Positions 53,690-64,000 of a stretch of 64,000 nt of DNA are shown here, piece after piece. The stretch is from Liriodendron chinense (taxonomy: Eukaryota > Streptophyta > Magnoliopsida > Magnoliales > Magnoliaceae): positions 2,583,529-2,647,528 of the forward strand of contig ML058392.1 in NCBI GenBank assembly GCA_003013855.2. Reading direction: 5' to 3'. The position numbers were made by a program, and so were the translations under genes. The notes below the pieces were generated by a model. The model worked only from the letters and a program-made list of their open reading frames with translations. It was not told the origin of the DNA and ran no database searches. How positions within the stretch are numbered: the first letter of the stretch is position 1; every line of letters starts with the position of its first letter.

Positions 53690-54710
53690 CCACTAAAACT
53701 GTCCCTTCTTCATACAATCAGTGATTGGCGCAATAATGGTACTGAAATTACTCACGAATCAATGATAAAAGATCAACCCATGAAAACTTTGTACCTCATG
53801 AATGTTTTTCGAGGCTGGCCAATCCTGAATAGCCCTAACCTTCTCTTCGTCCACTCGAATGCCCGTGGATGTCACAATGAACCCTATGAATAATAGTCGA
53901 TCAGTTAAGAAGCTACACTTCTTCAGGTTCAAATATAGTTTATTTTCGGCCAACACTTATAGTACTTGCCTAGATGGTTCATGTGCTCCGTCTATAAATC
54001 AAGATGTCATCAAAATATACCACTACGAACTGGCTAATGATCGGTTTCAACACTTAATTCATTAGTCTCATAAACATACTCGAAGCATTAGATAGACTGA
54101 AGGGCATAACGAGCCACTCATACAGCCATTCATTGGTCTTGAAGGCCATTTTCCATTCATCACACGGCCTAATGTGAATCTGATGGTACCCGCTTCTCAT
54201 ATCTAACTTGGAAAACACCTTGGCACCCTCAAGCATATCCAGAATGTCATCTACCGCGGTATTGAAAATCGATATTTAATAGTTATTTTGGTAATTGCCC
54301 AATTGTCGCCACACATGCGTCAGCTTCTATCCTTCTTTGGAGTTAATAATGCTGGCACAACGCATGGGCTCATGCTTTCTCTGAGATAACCCTTACAGAT
54401 CAGTTTCTCCACTTGCCCCTGAAGTATTTCACACTCTTTCGGGCCTATCCAATAGTGTGGTCAGCTGGGTAAACTAGCCCCAGTGACGAGGTCGATATGT
54501 TGTTGGATATCTCTCATGAGATGCAATCCATCTGTTTGCTCCTTATGCCAGATACTTCTGTATTCATTCAAAAATGGCTTAAAGCTAGGAGGGATATTAA
54601 AGGGTTCCGACTCCTCACCCTTCACCACCATGCCGTACACCTCGCCGATTTCCTTTAATTCCTTTACAAACTCCTGAATGGCCAGGAGAGAGTTCCCCTC
54701 CACTTTAGAA
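53690..54710 (-). pseudogene. pol: Gypsy reverse transcriptase
   Basis: Starting with MEGNSLLAIQEFVKELKEI (54703) and PPSFKPFLNEYRSIW, a gap-ridden stretch leads to GAKVFSKLDMRSGYHQIHIR and KTNEWLYEWLVMPFSLSNA (54236-54054), the fingers and palm of a Ty3-gypsy reverse transcriptase. The catalytic motif is intact as VVYFDDILI (about 54025-53999). The thumb follows: LNLKKCSFLTDRLLFIGFIV and EKVRAIQDWPASKNIHEV (53956-53759). Several stops and frameshifts occur. Confidence 0.92.
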
Positions 54711-54859
54711 GCTTCAGGGTATTTTTCGATGCCATAGGGCCCAACATCATCTTGTGACCATCCTTAACGAATATATATACGTTATCACGTCCATGGTGGG
54801 TCGCGTCTCGATCTAATTGTCATGGCCGCCCAAGCAACATATGGTAGGCCTCCAAGTCA

Positions 54860-55095
54860 ACCACATCATAAAGGACCTCATCCTTTTAATTTTTACCAAT
54901 AGAAAATGAGACAATGCCTTGTTCAGTTACCTTGGTCTTATTCACCTTCTTAATCCACCTGATTGAGTAAGAAGTAGGATGTTTTGTCGTAGGAAGCTGC
55001 AATTTGTTCACCATCACTTTCAAGACAATGTTCTCATTGCTACCATTGTCTATGATAACGTCACAGACCTTGTCATTCACAGTGCATCACGTGCG
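54860..55095 (-). pseudogene. pol: Gypsy aspartic protease remnant
   Basis: Minus strand reads MNDKVCDVIIDNGSNENIV, then LQLPTTKHPTSYSIRWIKK and QGIVSFSIGKN. This is the chromovirus protease block ('CxVIIDSGSCENVxS'). The active-site triad D-S-G has become D-N-G, so the enzyme would be inactive. It would process Gag-Pol. Confidence 0.85.
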
Positions 55096-55231
55096 GAATA
55101 TGTTGTGCCGCTGTAGGTGAACTTCCTTCCTTGGAGCATACAGGAGTCACCTCACCACTAAAGACTCACCATCGTCCTCAGTCATGAATTCCAAAGCATC
55201 TGCGTCCCCTTCATCAGCTTGCTCCAACCCA

Positions 55232-55232
<1 letters not shown>

Positions 55233-55278
<46 letters not shown>
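55233..55278. repeat. 46-bp homopolymer C tract
   Basis: Uninterrupted C on the plus strand in the Gag-protease linker of the gypsy element. Such a long G/C homopolymer is unusual in plant DNA and hard to sequence. Confidence 0.97.
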
Positions 55279-55289
55279 ATTGATAGCTA

Positions 55290-56440
55290 GGTGGGTTACA
55301 GGGCGTTAAGGACACGAGTTCAACAAGTGGCCTGAGTGACCACAACGGAAATAATTATTCAACCTTGGGCACACATATGGATTAGGAGCCCAATTCGGAC
55401 CCATTGTTGCATCCGCTCCTAGTTGGGGCCTAGAAGGATCGCTCCATGTGCCTCGATTTATGGTTATTGGAGGCTGAGAACGCCCCGCAACTAGCTCCTT
55501 CCCTTTTAATGACATTGCCTCCTAAGTAGGACTTTTTATGGGAGCCCGTGTTGAAGGAAAAGTATGGGCTAGGGGTCTTGTGAGTTGCATCTCTATCTTG
55601 GTTGTTAGGCCCATTACCTCATCCATACTCCAGACCGGGTGTAACTAAATTCAATCCTGAATTGTGAGTTGTAGACCGCGATGAACCGCGCTACTTTCTG
55701 CAGGTCGGTCTTCGTCAAATCGTTTCACATCACTAATCTATTGAATTATGCCTCATATTCAGCAATAGTTTGGCTTCCTTACCTACAATTTTAGTATTGC
55801 TGGAACAACACCTACTCATAATCTCAGGGAAGGAATTGGGAACGAAGAAGTTGTCTTATCCATGGCCATGACCGGATGGAAAACTTATTCTGGCAAGCAC
55901 GGGTGAGCTGCAACTGATCCCACCATGCAAAAGCACCCGACTTCAACTTGTGCGCAACCAATTTAACTCAATTATCTTTCATTACATCCATATAATCAAA
56001 ATATCACTCAACTTCCAGAAGCCATTTGAGGAAATCCTCTATACAAAGCATGCCATTAAAACTAGGAAGTTCAACCTTACCAAGAAAATCTTTTTCTGCA
56101 CAATCCCCATTATCATTCACACGCACAAGTTGTCATACGATTATGTCTTCGACCTCTTCATCGCTTGGTTCTGAATCGTCTGGGGTAGCCCTGCAATTTG
56201 CCACTGTTGATGCCCTACGGAATATATAGTTGTTTCATATAACAAGCACAAGTGGTTGTTAATCCGCACCTTAGGCTTAAGGTGAAGCTAACGCGCAACG
56301 ATATGGTCTAGAGTCCTTTGCATCCCTTCCATGGACAATTGAAGACCATTTAGCTTATTCGCAAGATAGAGAATCCCTTTATCACCGTTAGTGGGGATGT
56401 TTCCTACACCTTCGTCAGACGTCATCGTCCCGAGCTATAA
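55290..56440 (-). pseudogene. gag: Gypsy gag pseudogene with poly-G tract
   Basis: In one minus frame the region 55800-55600 reads VLFQQY, GSQTIAEYEA, FNRLVM, NDLTKTDLQKVARFIAVYNSQ with scattered stops, the conserved chromovirus Gag block ('YxQxxxCxQGxxTVxEYxxEFxxL..RNxLxExxxQxVARxxxGL'). The knuckle follows at 55345-55310 as YFRCGHSGHLLNSC, with the first Cys changed to Tyr (C-x2-C-x4-H-x4-C lost at one site). Right after it, at 55278-55233, comes an uninterrupted run of 46 G on this strand. Gag would package the element RNA. Confidence 0.85.
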
Positions 56441-56445
56441 TCCTC

Positions 56446-56457
56446 GCTCTGATACCA
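56446..56457 (-). other. Gypsy primer-binding site (tRNA-iMet type)
   Basis: Minus strand TGGTATCAGAGC, one base inside the 5' LTR end. tRNA-iMet priming is usual for CRM and several other chromoviruses. Confidence 0.9.
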
Positions 56458-56458
56458 C

Positions 56459-57168
56459 TGACGCAGGGAGGGCGTGATAAGGCTGATCTCCGTTTACCTT
56501 ATCAGATAACTACCTTGAGTCCACAAGGCCTCCAGGAATCCTCAACCGGACTTCCTCGAATCCACAAGGGAAAGAAGAGAAAAGCAAGAAGTAATTCCTA
56601 AAAAATTCTTAATAATTGATTAAATTAAAAATAACGTGATTACAATGCTTTAAATAATAAACTAAACCCTAGGAAGACATTTCATACTCTAACTCAAACT
56701 AAAACACCTAGAAAACGTAACTTAGTATTTATAAATGTCTCTCATTCCTACTAGAACTCATGGTTTTTTGCCAAAAATAAAAAAAAAATTAAATTGGCCC
56801 AACCACGTGATTCTACACACTATTATAAACCCTTTTTATGTTAGGTACAACTTCTAAAACCCTACAAATCAAACGATATGATCAAAACAAAACTTTCCAT
56901 TTATAATAAAATCAAACTAAAACTAGGCTAACGATCGAAAATTGGGTCGAATCTTGCAAATCTGGCATTTACAACCCGGATATGCTAGTTTGGTTGGCTT
57001 CACTAGCTCAAGCTACCCCAAAATCATATATTATACATCCCAAAACTCATCTCGGATTGCGAGATACGACCGTTTTATAGTCCTGACGGTCCGGATCACT
57101 TCCGTCTTCGATTAGGCTTCCTCTAATCCATCTGAGTCATGAAATAATCTACGGCCCGCTCTTCATCA
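56459..57168 (-). repeat. 5' LTR of the gypsy element
   Basis: 710 bp, beginning TGACGCAGGGAGGGCG and ending CGCTCTTCATCA on the plus strand. A minus-strand TATA-like stretch (tataaatacta, near 56725) lies within. It differs from the 3' LTR at many single positions and small gaps, so the insertion is old. Confidence 0.9.
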
Positions 57169-57289
57169 AATAATTAAACTCATAATTTAATTACACTAAT
57201 AACAGACACATAAAATAGTATGAATAGAAAATTTTGCTTGTTTTATATCATCTGTTTCCTATCACGGTTGAGGTTATGAATTTGAAGGG

Positions 57290-57640
57290 GCAGCTACACA
57301 CCATAGTTCTAAAACTTTCTCACTCAACTAGGGGCAACTATGCACCATAGTTATAAAACTTATTGACTCGATTGGTAACTCGGCTCTGCAAGATGTCCGG
57401 TTGAGCCATTAAGAAGCTCAGTTATGAGAGCCACTCAGCTTTGACTTGGAAATTTTTGCCCAGTCGACTCACTAACTCAGTTAACTTGATGCGACTTGCA
57501 ATGACTCGTGCTGAATCACTTGCCTTTTAAGGTCATTTTTCAAAATATTAAAGGTAGGAGACTACGATTCAAATCCATAAACAATGGACAAGAGTTAGAT
57601 GTTATTCACCAATGAGCTAGAATATGCATGTTTGTTTATT
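57290..57640. repeat. Repeat family D, copy at 57.3 kb
   Basis: A short duplication ('caccatagttctaaaactt' at 57301 and 'caccatagttataaaactt' at 57342) leads into gactcg/aactcagt-rich text and then 'ggtaggagactacgattcaa'. It follows the gypsy element's target duplication by 120 bp. Confidence 0.45.
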
Positions 57641-57649
57641 TTCTTACTA

Positions 57650-58740
57650 TGGGACACTGCGAGCGGGTGAGTCGGCTCCCACCTCTAAGGGCCTTGGTGA
57701 TGGAAAAGGCAAGGGTTAGGCACCCTTTAAAGCAGGCATAGAGTACAGTCTCTATGGGATTTTGAATTTTTTGAGGATTTGAGGGAGCTCTAAGAGTAAC
57801 TACATTAAGCATCCAAGTGGATAAATATTGGGAAAAAAAATTAGTAAAAGATGAGGATGCAATGCTGATGTGTTATGTGCGAGATGCTGACATGAACTTA
57901 TAGAGTTGTGAGATTAGGAGGGAAACTAAGCACTCTTAATCTACAAGAGATAGCCGGGCTTTAGTACTCTTAATCTACAAGAGATAGCCGGGCGTCCCTA
58001 ATTCCATCCCTACTCCACTAATTGTTGAACTCGTCAAAAACTAGCAGCCTATCCACGTGGAGCAGATTGTTAGGGGAAAAGATTGCATCAAACTCTCAGA
58101 ACCATCCCAAGCCTCTCGAAAACTCTCTCAAACTTCACTCCTTAATGAGGTAATAGCTCTTCTCTCAATCATAGCAGTTCGTAGCTGTTCCTGGTTATTT
58201 CTCGTTATTGCTACCTAGCTCCAAATGAAGGAGGTTAGCTCGATATTTGTATACATGACCAATGAAAATTGGATTCCTAACGGCTATTAATGCAGCATAT
58301 CTGCACATTCTTGAGATGCTCGAGGTGAAACGAGCCTACACAATTGATAAGTGGTCTTTTTGGGGCTCATGGGAATTGGATTCCCACCGATCGTATTTCA
58401 CGAATTTCAAGGCATTTTTGCCACCTCAGTTATGAGTGGGCCCTAACTGTCCAGATCTCTGTCATGTCGCCAGCTAAAATTGGATTCTTGTTAATCATGT
58501 TTGGCTAATGCAGACCATCAATTGTTTCTGGATGGGCCTAGGTACCCCTTTGTTGCACTTTATTTCCACTTGTGATGCTTTGTTGAGTCGATCCAATGCC
58601 TATTTTGAGAATTCACTGTGATCGTGCAAAGTATTATCTGAGATTTTGAGCGGAGTGTCTACATATGTCCTCTTTGGCGAAGGTTGCATGGAACCAAATG
58701 CCAAAGCGAGTGGACACCCCACCCCTATGTTTACTAGGTC
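57650..58740 (+). repeat. Dispersed repeat family B, copy 2
   Basis: Direct-orientation relative of 13900-15190. Shared words: 'gtgatggaaaaggcaagg' with 'ttaggcaccctttaaa', 'gtctctatgggattttga', 'aattggattcccacc', 'tttcaaggcatttttgccac' and 'aattggattcttg'. No ends found. Confidence 0.5.
57931..57994 (+). repeat. 36-bp direct duplication
   Basis: The word 'ctcttaatctacaagagata' plus 'gccgggc' occurs at about 57932 and 57968. Each copy holds a small inverted repeat (tctacaagaga). Confidence 0.9.
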
Positions 58741-59600
58741 AGGTATAGACGCAATATGGTATATTCTAACTAGAGTCTCTTTGTCAAAAGTTCCTCTGAC
58801 TCAAGAATAACTTAGGCATCTCCCAAGGGTTGGGGGAAACATTGTGACTTGTCTCTGCGCTGTCTACGACATTACAAGTTGTGAAGTCACAACATTTTCA
58901 TGCCATGATCAGCAATACGCATAAGGTTGGTTGCAAACTAGATGGTGGGTGGTTAGTGCCCCTATTGTTTCTACGAACTTACAAGGATCCCCCTAACACA
59001 CTACAACATGGAATAGTAGTTCTCGATGTTTCACGATCCCCTATGATCGCCAACAAGACTGGTCATTTAAAATGAGTAATTGGCATGCACTTTTGATGAC
59101 CTTACAAGCCTACTGCACTGTAATCATATAGACTTGTCAGGTGTCCTTAACTAGAGTCATACGGATTATAATTCTATCACTCGACTTTTTTACTCCGACA
59201 CTTAGGTTGTAATAGGCTTTTCCAGCGTTTTGAAGTACGATTGCCTTGACCTGTATGATATAAAGTTTGTACCTAAGGTGATCAGACTGACACTAAAAGT
59301 TCAGGCCAGCCACCTCGTTCCCATGTATGATCTCAAGAAAACACCTAGGACTCAGAGAGTCCCAAAACCAATTATTGATGTCACGTCGATGTCTACCAAG
59401 GAGTATGGAAGACTTTCTAGTCCCTTAAATACCCTATGATTTTTTTTTAATGTTTTTTTATTTTTTAAATAAGTCCCCACTTGTAGAACATTTGTTCTAA
59501 GGGGTTTTTATTGCAGGTATTTTTTTACAATCTTTTTCTAAGTCATTTATTTTTTGAAAGATCCTCCCGATCATGCCGGTGGGCGTCGTCAGGTGATTTT
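58741..59600. other. Intergenic, no supported gene
   Basis: Two short frames (58881-59075, 59230-59439) have no recognised domain. T-rich runs occur near 59430-59470. Confidence 0.4.
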
Positions 59601-60095
59601 TTAATAGATCTAACCTTTCATGCTGACTCCACTAGAGCTACCAATTGTGACGATCAAAGTTAGCTTTTATTTAAAATATATTTTTAAGAAAATTCAAGTT
59701 GTCATCTCATCTCCATTAGGGATTCCACTGCAGTTTGATCAATATCTGTTTTTAATGGGGGGTGTGTGTGTGTGTGTGTGTGTGTGTGAAATTTTCCTGA
59801 AGAGATCGAATCCATCATTTCGTGATCTGACGGTCATGATCAAGATTGATTTTTATTGCAATATTTTTAGAAAAGATTCTGTTAAGATCCAATCTGTCAT
59901 CTCATGGTCTGATGGTCACGATTAGGATTGGCTTTTATTGCAACATTTTTTGGAAGATTTAATCCGTTGTCTCGTGATCAGACAATATGATCAGAATTAG
60001 TTTTTATTTTTTAAAAAATGATTTTTTTAAAGAGATCCAATCCATCATTTCATAATCTGACAGTCATGATCGAGACTAGTTTTTATTGATTTTTA
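59600..60095 (+). repeat. Degenerate 70-83 bp tandem repeat
   Basis: Units with 'gatccaatccatcatttc' followed by 'gatctgacggtcatgatc' and 'agtttttattg' begin at about 59803, 59886, 59956 and 60036, with earlier eroded units from about 59608. The (GT)n tract at 59762-59788 interrupts the series. Confidence 0.75.
59762..59788. repeat. (GT)n microsatellite
   Basis: 27 bp of GT repeat. Confidence 0.95.
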
Positions 60096-61196
60096 TTTTA
60101 TAAATACCCACATTGGCCGATCAATGAGCCATCCTGCCATGATTGGTACAATTAAGATTGATTAGGCCATGTAGGCCGTATGCGCATGTGGGTCTCATTA
60201 GGGCATGATAGAGGGTAAACCTAGCACTTACAAGACCCACTAGAAAGAAATTATGATTCACACATACAATGAGAAGGCACGCATGTGCAATGGAGTGCAC
60301 GTTAATCGGGGAGCGCGATCAACAAGGAATCAAAGGGGAAAAGACCTCTATTTTCCGCACTGATGGGACCAAACACCAAAAGGTTGCCAACGAGAATCCA
60401 ATTCTCGCCAACAGCAATGGACCAACGGTCCATGCTGCTTCACCTTCCCTCTTATTGTCCCCTTTCAAGCCCTTTATCTCCAATTATTTCTAGACTTTTC
60501 ATTTCTCCAACTCTCCTTGCCTCCTCTCTTGAACCTCTCATTTTCCAAAGAATTTTGCCCTCTTTCTTTTCTTTTCCATTCTCCCTTTCTTCTTCTTCAT
60601 CCATCTCGCACCATCACCAAATGCATCATTCCTTCCAGCCAAATCTCAATGCTGTTAACTTCAACATCAAGCTCTCATCATTATTTTTCACCTTTTCAAG
60701 GTAATGGCCCCATTTTGGCAATTTTTGAATTTTTTTTTCTTTAAAAGTTAGCGTCATGGCTACACATTCCGATTGTGAACCCCACAAGGCCCATTCTTGG
60801 CCTATTTAGAAGATTTGAACCATAGAGAATGAGTTCGTGAACGTGTAAGAATTGGTTCACCTTAATTGGGCCCACATAACCTTCGAATTGACCATTTTCA
60901 TTATGGGGCTCACTTTTCGGTGATCTTAGTTGTTAAAATGGGTTGAATTGACCTTGGAAGTGTATTTGCCTTCTTACCACATGTTATTGTCCATCTGAAT
61001 CATGGGACCTGCTTGAGATGATCGAGACCCGAAGGGCTAATCTAAATTATTTATCTTGTAGTCAGTTAAGTCATGTACACTTGGGCATCCATTCCACCGC
61101 TAACAGGTACCCATAATGTCATGATGTCATCCACCTTACTTGTGGGCCCACTTAGGGCAATCTAAGCCGTTGGAATGAATTTGTTAATCATTTCCT
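60096..61196. other. Intergenic; pyrimidine-rich stretch, no supported gene
   Basis: A CT-rich, leader-like stretch (60430-60700) has overlapping short frames without domain. It could be the leader of a host gene or an LTR remnant; nothing decides. Confidence 0.4.
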
Positions 61197-61437
61197 TGTT
61201 AGTCTTGCCCTGTCTCATGGGCTATACGGCTGGATGGTCGTAGTTATGGGGCCCCTGTCCCCTCTTATATATTGTATTTATTATGTTATTACTCCTGCCT
61301 TTTTTCCTTTTCTGCCCCTGGACCCATGTTAGGTCTTTCTCTTCCGTGTAAAGGCATTCTTATATTTTTCTCTGGTTGTATATATGCTCTCTCTCCATTG
61401 TTTAGGTTGGGGAAAATTCATTCTCAACAGACTATCA
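61197..61437 (+). repeat. Probable 5' LTR of a second copia type
   Basis: The 3' end '..caacagactatca' touches a perfect primer-binding site, so the end at 61437 is firm. A TGTTAGTC at 61197 would give a 241-bp LTR with a TATA-like 'cttatatattg' at 61265, a size usual for several small copia lineages. The start is inferred. Confidence 0.6.
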
Positions 61438-61449
61438 TGGTATCAGAGC
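61438..61449 (+). other. Primer-binding site (tRNA-iMet type)
   Basis: TGGTATCAGAGC immediately after the LTR end, followed by 'aaggttctcatgcc'. Confidence 0.9.
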
Positions 61450-61984
61450 AAGGTTCTCATGCCTACCCCAACTGAGATGCTCCAACTCAGATCCGTCCCC
61501 ACCATCTTCTCCAAATCTAACCTCCTTCCTATTTTCAACTGTTAGGGACAACTCTATCAGATCCGCCAGCAGCTCCTCCAGCTCCGTCTGTAGCTCCTCA
61601 GCTCCGTCCACAGCAGCTCCTCCGACTGTGACTCCTTCAACAGTAGCTCCTCCCTGTTCCCCCAAATCTGTTAGCTGTTTCGCAGTAGCTCCATCAACAG
61701 TAGCTCCATCAGATCCGTCAGATCATCCATTTGTCTACAACTCCGTCAACAACATCTCCATTAGATCTGTCAGTCGCAGCTCCTCCAGCTCTGTCAATAG
61801 CAGCTCATTTCGCAACTCTCTCCCTGTTTCCCCAAATCTGTCCAGAGAATCTCTGTATCATTCAGAGTCACGTCGAGCGACTAAAGATTGTCGTCGGGCG
61901 ACTGAAGATCCTCTGGCCGGCACAGATTAACGGAGGCACCCTTCACCATTAGTCATTCTCTTATCTCTACTCATATTCCCTATT

Positions 61985-63140
61985 GCTATGTATAAAGAGA
62001 ACTATCGGGCCAATGCCCCTCAATGTAGTTTTGATGGCACCAACTACGAGTTGTGGTTCATCCACTTCCAGAGCTTTCTTAAAGGTCGAGGGCTGTGGGG
62101 CCTGGTTGATGGCACTTTTTTTACTCCTCTATCTATTGATTTAGACAAACTTGTTAATTGGGAGATGAAGAATGGGCACATCATTACTTGGATCCTTGAC
62201 TACATCGATAAGACGATCGTTGTTGGTTTAACCCCGCACCGTACAGCCAAGGTGATGTGGGATCACCTCAAGATGGTTTATCAACAAAGCAACGAAGCTC
62301 GTCTTTACTGACTAGAACAGGATCTGGCCCATATTACTCAAGGTGACAAGACCATTCAGGCATTTTATTCGACAATAGCGGCCATTTAGACAAAAATGGC
62401 GATGATTGATCCTAAATTTTTCACTAATTTTCAGATATTCCACGATATGAGGGATTGCACATGGCTTCGCCAATTCCTTATGAAGCTGAGACCGGAGTAT
62501 GAGCATTATCGAGCTTCTCTTCTTAATCGTAGTCCCCTTCCTTCTCTGAATGTTGTTATCAATGACTTGTTGAATGAAGAGCAAAGGTTAAAGGTTCTTT
62601 CTACCTTACCTCAGTCTTTTGCTTCCTCTAATATGGTATTAGTGGCTTCCGCTTCATCCAATAGTCGTGGCTCACGTTGCGTGACATGCCATGGCTATAA
62701 AAAAAGTAGGCCATGTGATCTCTCAATACCTCGAGTTTTATGCTTATTGTCGATGGACTGGACATGGTATTATCGATTACCGAACGAGAGCTTTTGCTTC
62801 CTCCCTGGGCCATGATCATGACTGTGGTTGTGGCCGAGGTCAGGCATTTATGGCCACTTTTACTCCATCGATTTCAGAGCCTATTATGAGTGACTGTGCC
62901 AGCTCCTCCTCACCTTTGACTCCCGAGATGCTTCAACAGATAGTGCATGCCCTTTCCGCTGCAGGTTTGTCAGGTAACCTACATTTGCTTCCATGGTTCT
63001 TTGACTCTGGTGCTTCAAATCACATGACTGGTGATGCCGCCCATCTTCATGATCTCCAGCCATACACTGTTGCTCAAGTTATTTCTACTGCTTATGGGAC
63101 TCAATTATTGTTCGCTCGCCTCAAGTGCAAGGATGCGATG
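61985..63140 (+). pseudogene. gag: Ty1-copia gag-protease pseudogene, 3'-truncated
   Basis: The frame starts MYKENYRANAPQCSFDGTNY and contains ELWFIHFQSFLKGRGLWGLV, EMKNGHIITWILDYIDKTI and MWDHLKMVYQQSN, typical of copia Gag with a short N-terminal domain. After a stop at 62309 it continues with ARLY..LEQDLAHITQGDKTIQAFY and RPEYEHYRASLLNR, then a frameshift near 62700 gives a decayed zinc site (YCRWTGHGIIDYRTR, two Cys lost). Protease begins WFFDSGASNHMTGDAA at about 62997, with D-S-G intact. The sequence is cut at about 63140 by family A copy 3. This lineage differs from the gag at 16 kb and 50 kb. Confidence 0.88.
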
Positions 63141-64000
63141 TAGTAATAACTCAATCATAAGATCAAGATCGATCCACGGGGAAATGGGTAAACCAATTCA
63201 AACCCTTCTAATAACTTGAATCTAGAAAGATTTGAAAATTCAGAGTTTAAGAACTAGGAAAAATAGAAAATTAAATAAGGAAAATATGACAATTTAAAAA
63301 GAAACTAGAGCACCAAGGATCCACTTATAATAGTTCAATGTCAATCCATTCATCCAAGCACAAACACAATTTAAATCGAAGTCCTATCTCTCATTTAATT
63401 GCAAGATATTGCATTCAAACATAAACAATCCCACTTAAATTTTGAAATCAAAACTTATATTTATAATGAAGCATAGAGAACTTGAACTTCTAGTCTTCGA
63501 AGTAATAGCTATACCAAGAGATCATGTCATGCTCCAGGGTTACTATGATTCGAATCTCATCAAACCAATATGATAATCTTAGAAAATTGCAAGGAACTCG
63601 TGTCCGGAGTACATAAATTCTCACAAAACATCTAAAAATACCAATTTTATTCAAACTAAAACTTGAAAATTCAAAATTAAAGTAAAAGACTTGAATGAAC
63701 GAATTGAACATTAAAACAAACTACAAGCTTCACCTCTTAGCCCTAACTAAGTGATTCTAGCTAAGCATTGTCATACTTGAACTAGAATCAAAAGAAAAAT
63801 TACTTGAAAGCATAGAAAAACTATAAAAACCCTAGTCAGAGTTGTAGACACTCTACGACGATCCTCTCCACCTCCAGTGATTGTAGAATCCTTCTATGAT
63901 AAGTTTAGACAAGTGTAGAGGTGCCCTTTTAAAGCAAAAATCACCAACCGACTTGGAATCTTCGAGAACAGTGTAAGTCATTACGCAATCGAGTCGGTTG
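63140..64000 (-). repeat. Dispersed LTR-like repeat family A, copy 3
   Basis: Minus-strand copy with the same blocks as copies 1 and 2: 'agtaataactcaatcataag' start, 'agagcaccaaggatcca', 'attgcattcaaacataaaca', 'acaagcttcacctcttagc', and a TATA-like 'tttaaaagggcacctct' near 63917-63933. The stretch where copies 1 and 2 have palindromes begins at the window edge and cannot be judged. Confidence 0.65.

Larger units (their letters stand above)
48534..57168 (-). mobile_element. Ty3-gypsy retrotransposon, CRM-like, with nested copia insert
   Basis: LTRs 48534-51937 (interrupted) and 56459-57168 flank gag and pol on the minus strand. A perfect duplication AATAA (48529-48533, 57169-57173) marks the ends. 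The primer-binding site is at 56446-56457 and the purine tract at 51938-51950. Without the nested insert the element is about 5.96 kb. The pol frame runs through the purine tract into the 3' LTR, a known trait of the CRM (centromeric) clade. Gag, protease, RT, RNase H and integrase are all recognisable but broken. Confidence 0.9.

Noticed and set aside
60269..60744. Overlapping frames in the pyrimidine-rich stretch as a first exon
   Set aside because: Low-complexity Ser/Pro/Phe translation of CT-rich DNA, no donor-site or domain support.

Overview
This window is plant nuclear DNA: AT-rich, full of eroded LTR retrotransposons, MITEs and microsatellites, and without any host protein-coding gene that I could support. 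The very frequent short phrases around 'gggcccaccatgatgtatgtg' and 'tggatggacggtgtggat' come from one long-armed foldback MITE family that fills much of the unique-looking space. I suspect a magnoliid-type flowering plant from memory of such repeats, but the sequence alone proves only a land plant with abundant Ty1-copia and Ty3-gypsy elements.

Layout. 0-7 kb: a Sirevirus-like LTR tail, copy 1 of a dispersed LTR-like repeat (family A, minus), a Tat-like Ty3-gypsy gag pseudogene (minus) with its probable LTR, then a MULE-type MITE cut in two by a 1.8-kb solo LTR with a perfect 5-bp target duplication. 7-14 kb: a GC-rich island, a short TRIM-like LTR, two hAT-like elements with 8-bp target duplications, and family A copy 2 (plus). 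14-19.5 kb: family B repeat, a chimeric Ty1-copia/TRIM composite, and a 3-unit tandem array. 19.5-34 kb: MITEs, SINE-like sequences and a minus-strand copia remnant. 34-40 kb: two nested minus-strand copia remnants, one with a 381-bp LTR element inside its LTR. 40-48.5 kb: MITEs and a 578-bp solo LTR. 48.5-57.2 kb: the best preserved element, a Ty3-gypsy copy (minus) with both LTRs, PBS, PPT and target duplication. A 2.67-kb deleted copia element with its own perfect target duplication sits in its 3' LTR. 57-64 kb: family D and B repeats, a degenerate tandem array, a plus-strand copia gag-protease fragment, and family A copy 3 (minus).

The most interesting signal crosses element families. At least nine LTR or LTR-like segments carry a small cluster of short inverted-repeat words (CCGATCRATCGG, ACCGGTC..GACCGGT, or GTTGTGCGRCCGCACAAC types) placed just upstream of the LTR TATA box. 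The word differs between families, and even between copies of one family, while the architecture stays the same. Sireviruses are known to carry LTR palindromes; the recurrence across unlike elements and the visible change in copy number between two LTRs of one element look worth study.

All retroelement reading frames seen here carry stops, frameshifts, deletions or lost catalytic residues, so nothing in the window looks autonomous. Boundaries supported by target duplications are exact; all others are approximate.
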